From an archaeon (GTDB taxonomy: Archaea > Asgardarchaeota > Hermodarchaeia > Hermodarchaeales > Hermodarchaeaceae): 8,970 nucleotides of DNA. The translations under genes were made by a program, and so were the position numbers. Of the stretch, positions 1 to 5,457 are shown piece by piece (positions within the stretch are counted from its first letter, which is position 1; each line of letters opens with the position of its first letter). The notes under the pieces were generated by a model. That model saw nothing but the letters and a program-made list of their open reading frames with translations, was not told the DNA's origin and searched no databases. Where the stretch lies: assembly GCA_016550485.1 (NCBI GenBank), contig JABXGV010000100.1:1-8970 (forward strand), written 5' to 3'.

Positions 1-1
1 G

Positions 2-2092
2 GAGCGGATTCCGGAATCAGATAGTTATTTGATGGGCATTGACACCCGAGTATCACGCGCTGAATGGATGATACTTGTTGTACTTCCAGTACCTCCAGTT
101 GCAGTTAGACCCTCCATTACACTTGAGTCAGGTGTCAAGTCAGAGGACGATCTCACACACAAACTAGTGGATGTTATACGAATCAACCAGAGACTTCGTG
201 AGAATATTGAAGCAGGTGCACCACAACTTATCGTCGAGGACTTGTGGGAGCTCCTCCAATACCATATTACAACCTACTTTAACAACGAGGTGTCTGGAAT
301 TCCACCAGCTCGACACCGATCTGGGCGAGCCCTTCGTACACTCGCTCAACGCCTCAAAGGTAAAGAAGGGCGATTTCGAAGTAATCTCTCAGGTAAGAGG
401 GTGGACTTCTCTGCACGCACCGTTATATCCCCTGATCCCAACCTTTCTATCAATGAGGTTGGCGTACCAATTGAGATAGCAAAAATTCTGACTGTACCAG
501 AACGAGTTACTGAATGGAACATTGAGGATATGCGTCAATTAGTGTTACGAGGACCAAAAGAACATCCTGGGTGTAACTACATCATTCGCCCAGATGGTAA
601 GAGAATTGACCTCCGATTTGTCAAGGACCGTAAAACCAACGCGGATGGGCTCGATGCAGGACACATCATCGAACGCCACCTCCGTACAGGTGATATAGTC
701 CTCTTCAATCGACAACCATCACTCCATAGAATGTCGATTATGGCCCACGAAGTAAAGGTAATGCCCTACCGCACATTCCGTCTAAGTCTCTGTGTATGCC
801 CGCCATATAACGCGGATTTCGATGGAGACGAGATGAATCTTCATGTTCCTCAGGGTGAAGAGGCACGCGCTGAATCGCGTATCCTAATGCTTGTTCAAGA
901 GCAGATTCTTAGTCCCCGCTATGGTGGACCGATTATCGGTGGGATTCAGGATTACATCTCAGCCGCCTTCTTACTCACGAGAAAGGGAACGCTTTTCACT
1001 AAAGCCGAAACCTGTCAATTACTCACTTCAGCGGGATTCAAGGAAGACCTACCAAAGCCCTCTGTTACCAAGCCTGAGCCGATGTGGTCAGGAAAGCAGA
1101 TTTTCAGTATGCTACTTCCAAAGGGGCTGAATCTCTCTCTAAAAGCTAGTGTTTGCAGGAAATGCGACGTTTGTCAGAAAGAAGAATGCCTCTATGATAG
1201 TTATGTGTTAATTAGGGATGGCCAACTGCTTACGGGTGTAATCGACAAGAAAGCCTTTGGTGCAGCCCAGCCAAATAGTGTGTTGCATCGCATTGTTAAA
1301 GACTATAGCAATAGCGAGGCTCGCCGTTTTCTCGACTCGATGTGTCCCTTATTAGTTACTTTGATTACTAATAGTGGCTTTTCGATGGGAATTGATGATG
1401 TCGCTCTTGCACCAGCTGCTATCCGGCGAATTGAGGATATTTTGAAAGAAGCAGAAGATGATGGGCTAAAACTTATCCAAGCCTTTAGGGCAGGCGAATT
1501 GCATCGAACCCCAGGCCTTTCACTGGAGGAAACCTTTGAGAATCTAATGATGGAGCTCTTGTCCAAGGCAAGAGATGGTGCAGGAGCAGTAGCAGGTCAA
1601 GAACTAGGGCTAGACAAGCATGCTGTTATAATGACAGCAACTGGCGCTAAAGGAAACGCGCTCAACCTAGCTCAAATGGCAGCTTGCGTTGGGCAACAGG
1701 CGGTGCGTGGCAAGCGAATTTCTAGAGGCTATCGCAGACGAACATTGCCACATTTCAAATCTGGTGATTTAACACCTCAAGCTCGTGGCTTTGTAGAATC
1801 CAGTTACAGAAAAGGCCTCGACCCGGTAGAGTTCTTCTTCCACGCGATGGGTGGGCGGGAAGGATTGGTGGACACAGCCGTCCGAACTAGTACCAGCGGC
1901 TATATGCAACGCCGTCTAATTAACGCTCTCCAAGATATCAAGGTCGAGTACGATGATACAGTCAGAAACTCGGAAGGAGAAATCATCCAGTTCAAGTATG
2001 GAGAGGATGGTGTGGATCCTGCCCGAAGCGATCATGGGAAGGCCGTAAACCTCGACGCTATTATCGAACGTGTCCTAAGTCAAAAGAGGTAG
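2..2092 (+). CDS. rpoA1: RNA polymerase subunit A' (RpoA1), 5'-truncated by window edge
   Basis: Largest-subunit N-terminal half of archaeal RNA polymerase, homologous to the first two thirds of eukaryotic Rpb1 and of bacterial beta'. The frame is open from the first bases, so the TTG at 29 is an internal Leu and not a start; 696 residues are visible. Archaeal A' is usually about 880-900 residues, so roughly 190-200 (N-terminal zinc sites and part of the clamp) lie upstream. Visible landmarks in order: EWMILVVLPVPPVAVRPS, the RHRSGR and LSGKRVDFSARTVISPDPN segments near the active-site entrance, the catalytic Mg-binding NADFDGD (bases 809-829), a C-x2-C-x2-C-x4-C cluster (1154-1189), and the MTATGAKGNALNLAQMAACV and bridge-helix region. 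The C-terminus ends as expected for A', with the trigger loop left to the next gene. The stop at 2090-2092 overlaps a GAGGT (2086-2090) that probably serves as the ribosome binding site of rpoA2. No intein is seen. Identity is certain. Confidence 0.98.
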   Translation, partial: ERIPESDSYLMGIDTRVSRAEWMILVVLPVPPVAVRPSITLESGVKSEDDLTHKLVDVIRINQRLRENIEAGAPQLIVEDLWELLQYHITTYFNNEVSGIPPARHRSGRALRTLAQRLKGKEGRFRSNLSGKRVDFSARTVISPDPNLSINEVGVPIEIAKILTVPERVTEWNIEDMRQLVLRGPKEHPGCNYIIRPDGKRIDLRFVKDRKTNADGLDAGHIIERHLRTGDIVLFNRQPSLHRMSIMAHEVKVMPYRTFRLSLCVCPPYNADFDGDEMNLHVPQGEEARAESRILMLVQEQILSPRYGGPIIGGIQDYISAAFLLTRKGTLFTKAETCQLLTSAGFKEDLPKPSVTKPEPMWSGKQIFSMLLPKGLNLSLKASVCRKCDVCQKEECLYDSYVLIRDGQLLTGVIDKKAFGAAQPNSVLHRIVKDYSNSEARRFLDSMCPLLVTLITNSGFSMGIDDVALAPAAIRRIEDILKEAEDDGLKLIQAFRAGELHRTPGLSLEETFENLMMELLSKARDGAGAVAGQELGLDKHAVIMTATGAKGNALNLAQMAACVGQQAVRGKRISRGYRRRTLPHFKSGDLTPQARGFVESSYRKGLDPVEFFFHAMGGREGLVDTAVRTSTSGYMQRRLINALQDIKVEYDDTVRNSEGEIIQFKYGEDGVDPARSDHGKAVNLDAIIERVLSQKR

Positions 2093-2100
2093 AGAAAGGT

Positions 2101-3294
2101 ATGTCATCGAAATCCGTCACTCGAGATGAAATAGAAAAGAAACTCAGAAAACAAATTGATATACTCCCGCCCAGTCTCATCGAAGATCTCCGTGAACAAT
2201 TACAGTCACGCAAGATTTCTAAAAAGCAATTAACTCAAATCATCAAAGAAGTAGTGAAGGCATACCAAGAATCGCTTGTACAGCCCGGTGAAGCTGTCGG
2301 AGCAGTTGCAGCCCAATCCATTGGTGAACCTGGGACCCAGATGACACTAAAAACATTCCATTACGCTGGTGTAACTGAGCTTTATGTAACCCTTGGACTC
2401 CCTCGTCTTATCGAGATTGTTGATGCTCGTCGTAACCCTTCTACGCCAACGATGCGTGTATACCTCGATGAAGAGCACCGCCAAGACGAAGAAAAGGTCT
2501 TGAGACTTGTACAGCTAATAGAAGAGACCAAAGTTGAACGTGTATCACAAAGTGTTGCAATAGATCTCGCAGAGGGAGGAATAGTCATCGAGCTACACCC
2601 AGAGTTGATGAAGGATAAGAAAATCACCTCGGAACTTATTCAAGAAAAACTTCAAGATTTGAAGGTTGGAATCATTGAAGGTGATGATGAAAGGATAGTC
2701 ATTGTGCCTGAGCTTCGAGAAGGGGAGGAATTGGTTCCTATGGCGAGGCTTCAAAAAATATTGAAGAAAGTAAGAGAGGCTCTAATCAAGGGGCTCGCAG
2801 GTGTGAAACGGGTTATTGTAACAAAAGAGAAGGGTGAAATATTCCTTGACACAGAGGGCACAAATTTGAGGGGAGTTCTACGCACGAATGGTGTAGATAA
2901 CACTAGAAGCATCTCAAACCACATTCACGAGATTGCTGAAACTCTAGGGATTGAAGCAGCACGCAGTGTTATTATTCTAGAGGCTGAGGAGGTTCTTGCT
3001 GAGCAAGGATTGGATGTTGACATACGGCATATCATGCTGGTAGCTGACCTGATGACAAATACTGGAGAAATTCGTCAAATCGGACGTCATGGCATAAGTG
3101 GACAACAGTCCAGCGTTCTTTCTCGCGCTGCTTTTGAAGTAACGGTAAAGCACTTAATTCATGCTAGTATTCGAGGGGAGCAGGATCCATTACTTGGGAT
3201 TACGGAGAATGTCATTGTAGGTCAACAGATGCCCTTAGGCACAGGATCAATTGACTTGCTAATGATGCCTCCCAAACCTCCTAAAGAAAAATAA
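2101..3294 (+). CDS. rpoA2: RNA polymerase subunit A'' (RpoA2)
   Basis: C-terminal portion of the archaeal largest RNA polymerase subunit, 397 residues, the normal length for A''. It supplies the trigger loop, jaw and C-terminal clamp parts that complete the active centre built by A'. Residues 72-90 read QSIGEPGTQMTLKTFHYAG, the trigger-loop signature shared with Rpb1, followed by VTLGLPRLIEIVDARRNPST (95-114). Near the C-terminus, GEIRQIGRHGISGQQSSVLS and AAFEVTVKHL match the conserved region of Rpb1/beta' that contacts the clamp. The ATG at 2101 lies 8 nt after the rpoA1 stop, with GAGGT at 2086-2090 giving 10 nt spacing. The A'/A'' split is the general archaeal arrangement. The long mid-region (about residues 120-300) is the less conserved part of the family and shows no insertion of note. 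Confidence 0.98.
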   Translation: MSSKSVTRDEIEKKLRKQIDILPPSLIEDLREQLQSRKISKKQLTQIIKEVVKAYQESLVQPGEAVGAVAAQSIGEPGTQMTLKTFHYAGVTELYVTLGLPRLIEIVDARRNPSTPTMRVYLDEEHRQDEEKVLRLVQLIEETKVERVSQSVAIDLAEGGIVIELHPELMKDKKITSELIQEKLQDLKVGIIEGDDERIVIVPELREGEELVPMARLQKILKKVREALIKGLAGVKRVIVTKEKGEIFLDTEGTNLRGVLRTNGVDNTRSISNHIHEIAETLGIEAARSVIILEAEEVLAEQGLDVDIRHIMLVADLMTNTGEIRQIGRHGISGQQSSVLSRAAFEVTVKHLIHASIRGEQDPLLGITENVIVGQQMPLGTGSIDLLMMPPKPPKEK

Positions 3295-3320
3295 ATCATA
3301 TTGTCAGATGTGAAATCATT

Positions 3321-3623
3321 ATGGACGCTGAAACTGCTATCCGATTATCCGTCAAATCTGGAAGGACAGTTCTCGGTACACGCCGAGCATTGCACCTACT
3401 TCGTGTGGGTTTTCCACGAGTGATAATTCTAGCTGGTAATACACAACCTGAAGTTGTGGAAAAAATCAGTGCTTTAGCAAAAACTAGTCAAGTACCCATC
3501 CATCACTATAAAAGTAATAGTTGGGATCTCGGGCAGCTCTGCGGGCGCCCCCACATGGTGACAGCACTCACTGTGCTTGAGCCTGGTGATGCAGATATTA
3601 GTATTCTTACTGGGGCTGACTAG
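3321..3623 (+). CDS. rpl30e: Ribosomal protein L30e (eL30)
   Basis: Large-subunit ribosomal protein of the L7Ae/L30e RNA-binding fold, 100 residues, typical length. The frame shows the family pattern: a basic GRTVLGTRRALHLLRVGFP helix-turn early (14-32), RVIILAGNTQPEVVEKI as the central strand-helix (33-49), IHHYKSNSWDLGQLCGRP (60-77) corresponding to the RNA-contact loop, and a closing VLEPGDADISIL. The gene lies 26 bp after rpoA2 and 2 bp before nusA, its conserved place in archaeal polymerase clusters, so it is probably co-transcribed with them. The ATG at 3321 has only a weak upstream match to a Shine-Dalgarno (ATGTGA at 3308-3313). L30e in eukaryotes regulates its own RNA; nothing in this sequence shows that here. 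Confidence 0.95.
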   Translation: MDAETAIRLSVKSGRTVLGTRRALHLLRVGFPRVIILAGNTQPEVVEKISALAKTSQVPIHHYKSNSWDLGQLCGRPHMVTALTVLEPGDADISILTGAD

Positions 3624-3625
3624 TA

Positions 3626-4072
3626 ATGACCTCTTCCTCTGCGAGTATTAAATTTAGTATGGAGGAAATGAAGCTAATAGCCCTCTTTGGCGACATTACT
3701 GGCGCCGAAGTAAGAGACTGTGTTATTGACCAAGAGGGTGACCGCGTAATTTTCGTGGTGTCTCCGGGTCACCTTGGTCTTGCAATTGGTCGCCGCGGTG
3801 CTACTATAAAACGGGTTCGCACAATAATGAAGAGGGATGTTGATGTTGTGGAGGGGGCTGAAACTCCAGAGGAACTGATTCGAAATGCGCTTGCACCTGC
3901 ACAAGTTAAATCAGTGAAGGTTCAGGAACAACCAAGTGGCAGAAGAATCGCTATCATCACGGTGAGCTCTGAACAGCGCGGTCGTGTTATTGGTCGCAAC
4001 GGACGAAACATTGGGCGTGCTCGCATTCTAGCGAAACGACATCACGGTGTTGATACAATAGCAATCGCCTAG
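3626..4072 (+). CDS. nusA: Archaeal transcription factor NusA, two-KH form
   Basis: Archaeal NusA is a short homologue of the bacterial elongation/termination factor that keeps only the two KH RNA-binding domains; 148 residues here is the usual size. The N-terminus MEEMKLIALFGDITGAEVRD (from residue 12) fits the family. KH1 has its GxxG loop as GRRG (55-58) within LAIGRRGATIKR, and KH2 has GRNG (123-126) within RVIGRNGRNIGRARILAKR. The S1 domain and N-terminal polymerase-binding domain of bacterial NusA are absent, as normal in archaea. The ATG at 3626 follows the rpl30e stop by 2 bp, suggesting translational coupling; the internal ATG at 3659 would cut the family N-terminus slightly and is less likely. 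It is the last gene of the rpoA1-rpoA2-rpl30e-nusA unit. Confidence 0.96.
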   Translation: MTSSSASIKFSMEEMKLIALFGDITGAEVRDCVIDQEGDRVIFVVSPGHLGLAIGRRGATIKRVRTIMKRDVDVVEGAETPEELIRNALAPAQVKSVKVQEQPSGRRIAIITVSSEQRGRVIGRNGRNIGRARILAKRHHGVDTIAIA

Positions 4073-4119
4073 AGAGTTTCAAAAACTAAAATGCACAGCA
4101 AGAGTTTTATAGCTCTCTA
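4070..4119. repeat. Inverted repeat bracketing the rps12 promoter
   Basis: TAGAGAGTT at 4070-4078 and AGCTCTCTA at 4111-4119 are reverse complements over 9 positions, except for one T/G position that could pair only as U-G in RNA. The left arm includes the nusA stop codon and the right arm overlaps the last bases of the TATA-like element. The 32-base spacing makes a simple RNA terminator unlikely, and no T-tract follows. It could be an operator-like dyad or chance. Confidence 0.3.
4103..4113 (+). promoter_or_regulatory. TATA-like promoter element of the rps12-rps7 unit
   Basis: The element AGTTTTATAGC lies in the 87 bp gap between nusA and rps12. The same 11 bases recur exactly upstream of EF-1alpha (5326-5336), and a close variant precedes rps10. 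An archaeal TATA box places transcription start about 25 nt downstream, near 4132-4135. This would give a leader of about 25 nt that just contains the rps12 ribosome binding site. Confidence 0.65.
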
Positions 4120-4143
4120 CGAAATCGCCAGCCCTCAAAACTT

Positions 4144-4150
4144 GTGAGGT
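4144..4150 (+). promoter_or_regulatory. Shine-Dalgarno site that decides the rps12 start
   Basis: GTGAGGT is a strong match to the archaeal anti-Shine-Dalgarno partner. It lies 9 nt before the TTG at 4160, a normal spacing, but only 3 nt before the GTG at 4154, which is too close. It therefore supports TTG as the rps12 start. Confidence 0.75.
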
Positions 4151-4159
4151 AAAGTGAAC

Positions 4160-4603
4160 TTGCCAGGCTCAAAAGCCCCCAAAGGTGAATTTGCAGGTCG
4201 TAGGCTTCAAAAGAAACGGAAGAAGTTTCGCTGGAAAGAACGCTACTATAAGCGACGAAGGCTCCGTCTAGATGTAAGCGCTGACCCTCTTGAGGGATCC
4301 CCCCAAGCACGAGCTATCGTTCTCGAAAAGGTGGGAATCGAATCCAAGCAGCCCAACTCTGCTATACGGAAGTGCGTCCGAGTTCAACTCATAAGAAATG
4401 GACGGCAAATCACTGCATTTCTACCCGGCGATGGAGCCCTAACATACGTTGACGAGCACGACGAAGTCATTGTAGAAGGCATTGGCGGTGCTCGGGGCCG
4501 CGCATTTGGTGATCTTCCGGGTGTTCGCTGGAAAGTGATAAAATGCAATGGGGCTTCCCTAGAAGCTATGATAGTTGGCAAGGTTGAGAAGCCCCAACGT
4601 TAA
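4160..4603 (+). CDS. rps12: Ribosomal protein S12 (uS12), TTG start
   Basis: Decoding-centre protein of the small subunit. With the TTG start it is 147 residues and begins MPGSKAPKGEFAGRRL, which matches archaeal S12 N-termini exactly in register; the GTG at 4154 would add two residues not seen in the family and has poor Shine-Dalgarno spacing. Landmarks are the basic RKKFRWKERYYKRR stretch (20-33), the decoding motif PNSAIRK (65-71), FLPGDGA (87-93) and GDLPGVRWKVIK (117-128), whose Asp118 corresponds to the aspartate near the bacterial beta-methylthiolation site. It opens the rps12-rps7 unit, behind its own TATA-like element, and is followed after 16 bp by rps7. This is the usual archaeal str-type order. 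Confidence 0.96.
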   Translation: MPGSKAPKGEFAGRRLQKKRKKFRWKERYYKRRRLRLDVSADPLEGSPQARAIVLEKVGIESKQPNSAIRKCVRVQLIRNGRQITAFLPGDGALTYVDEHDEVIVEGIGGARGRAFGDLPGVRWKVIKCNGASLEAMIVGKVEKPQR

Positions 4604-4604
4604 C

Positions 4605-4610
4605 AAGGTG
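4605..4610 (+). promoter_or_regulatory. Shine-Dalgarno site that decides the rps7 start
   Basis: AAGGTG sits just after the rps12 stop and 9 nt before the ATG at 4620. It favours that ATG over the TTG at 4575, which lies inside rps12 and would add 15 residues. Confidence 0.7.
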
Positions 4611-4619
4611 CTGAATAGT

Positions 4620-5267
4620 ATGTCCTCAGATCCTACGCCAGAACCATCTGAAGACTCTCCCGTCATCGAGATAAAGCTCTTTGACAGATGGACTACAAGA
4701 GACATAGAAATAAGGGATCCCGCCCTCGCCAAATACATTAGCCTACGTCCGGTCATTGTCCCTCATACTCATGGTCGACATGAACGCCGTCGTTTTGGCA
4801 AACAGCAAGTTCCAATTGTCGAGCGGTTCATAAACAGGTTAATGACTCCTGGCTGGGCACGTCGACGTAGTGCAGGAAGTCGTAATGCAGGACTTATTGC
4901 AGGCAAGAAAAGCCGCGCTATACTCATCGTGCAAAGCGCCTTTGAAATTATACATCTACGCACGGGGAAAAACCCACTCCAAATCCTCGTACAAGCTATA
5001 GAAAATGCAGCGCCAAGAGAGGAAACAACGCGCATAAGCTATGGTGGAATAAGTTACCACACGGCCTGCGATGTAGCCCCACTCCGCCGAATCGACCTCG
5101 CTCTCCGCTTCCTCGCTGAAGCAGTATGGAGTAAATGCTTTGGAACATTAACCCCGGTCGAAGAGATTGTAGCGGATGAGCTTATTGCAGCCTCTGCTGG
5201 TGACTCTAGGAGCAGCGCAATGCGCCGCCGCGAAGAAAAGGAGCGCATGGCTCTCTCTGCACGATAA
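4620..5267 (+). CDS. rps7: Ribosomal protein S7 (uS7)
   Basis: Small-subunit head protein that nucleates folding of the 3' major domain of 16S rRNA and contacts E-site tRNA and mRNA. With the ATG at 4620 it has 215 residues, within the archaeal range. After a short acidic, proline-containing N-terminus (MSSDPTPEPSEDSP) come KLFDRW, RHERRRFGKQQVPIVERFIN (53-72), the helical core AFEIIHLRTGKNPLQILVQA and the signature ENAAPREETTRISYGGISYH, then RRIDLALRFLAEA and the archaeal/eukaryotic C-terminus ending RREEKERMALSAR. It follows rps12 by 16 bp and is probably co-transcribed with it. An EF-2 gene often follows rps7 in archaea; here it does not, and the next gene is EF-1alpha after 190 bp with its own promoter. 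Confidence 0.97.
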   Translation: MSSDPTPEPSEDSPVIEIKLFDRWTTRDIEIRDPALAKYISLRPVIVPHTHGRHERRRFGKQQVPIVERFINRLMTPGWARRRSAGSRNAGLIAGKKSRAILIVQSAFEIIHLRTGKNPLQILVQAIENAAPREETTRISYGGISYHTACDVAPLRRIDLALRFLAEAVWSKCFGTLTPVEEIVADELIAASAGDSRSSAMRRREEKERMALSAR

Positions 5268-5272
5268 AACCG

Positions 5273-5288
5273 CTTCCTTTCCTTCTCT
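5273..5288 (+). terminator. Pyrimidine-rich terminator after rps7
   Basis: CTTCCTTTCCTTCTCT begins 5 bp after the rps7 stop. Archaeal termination commonly needs only T-rich, pyrimidine-rich tracts. The tract resembles the one following EF-1alpha, although here there is no hairpin and the longest T run is three. Confidence 0.4.
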
Positions 5289-5325
5289 AACAGCATATAC
5301 AATCTCTGAATTCCATTGCCAAAAC

Positions 5326-5336
5326 AGTTTTATAGC
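5326..5336 (+). promoter_or_regulatory. TATA-like promoter element of EF-1alpha
   Basis: AGTTTTATAGC is identical over 11 bases to the rps12 element at 4103-4113. Archaeal spacing would put transcription start near 5356-5360, leaving an unusually long leader of about 100 nt before the EF-1alpha ATG. Confidence 0.65.
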
Positions 5337-5357
5337 AACCACTAGGATTTGACCAAA

Positions 5358-5431
5358 GCTTGAACTCGTACGACGAGCTGAACAACCAGCTAAAGAAAAA
5401 GCGGAAGTTCGAGTTTCAAGCCGAACTCGTA
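5358..5431 (+). promoter_or_regulatory. EF-1alpha leader with competing RNA helices
   Basis: GAACTCGTA occurs twice, at 5362-5370 and 5423-5431, and a central CGAGTTTCAAGC at 5410-5421 can pair with either copy. Option one is a long-range helix: GCTTGAACTCG (5358-5368) with 5410-5421, 11 pairs with one bulged U. Option two is two local hairpins: CTCGT/ACGAG (5365-5377, three-base loop) and CGAGTTT/GAACTCG (5410-5429, six-base loop, one U-G pair). The two options are mutually exclusive. I read these by eye and calculated no energies. The region also holds a small open frame, so structure and coding may be alternative explanations. Confidence 0.35.
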
Positions 5432-5434
5432 TAA
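5360..5434 (+). CDS. Possible 24-residue leader peptide upstream of EF-1alpha
   Basis: The TTG at 5360 opens a 24-codon frame ending at TAA 5432-5434. It encodes MNSYDELNNQLKKKRK followed by FEFQAELV: a polar, charged peptide with a KKKRK cluster. The codons look coding-like (AAC, GAC, GAG, CTG and AAG, with mostly G or C in third position), similar to the EF-1alpha gene. The TTG falls at the transcription start predicted from the TATA-like element, so translation would be leaderless. The frame stays open upstream to a stop at 5333-5335 but contains no ATG or GTG there. It ends 23 nt before the EF-1alpha ATG and is in a different frame. I recognise no family. It may be a regulatory uORF, a gene remnant or chance. 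Confidence 0.22.
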   Translation: MNSYDELNNQLKKKRKFEFQAELV

Positions 5435-5457
5435 CAGAATAAGAGGCAGAACTAGAA

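Noticed and set aside
29..31. TTG at 29 as the rpoA1 start
   Set aside because: The frame is open from base 2, and the residues before it continue the family alignment; the gene is simply cut by the window.
1303..1566. Serine-rich 87-residue minus-strand open frame within rpoA1
   Set aside because: Its low-complexity serine/lysine composition is the mirror of rpoA1 codons, and the + strand protein is fully conserved there.
4575..4619. Fifteen-residue N-terminal extension of S7 overlapping rps12
   Set aside because: It starts at a TTG inside rps12, while ATG 4620 has a well-spaced AAGGTG site.
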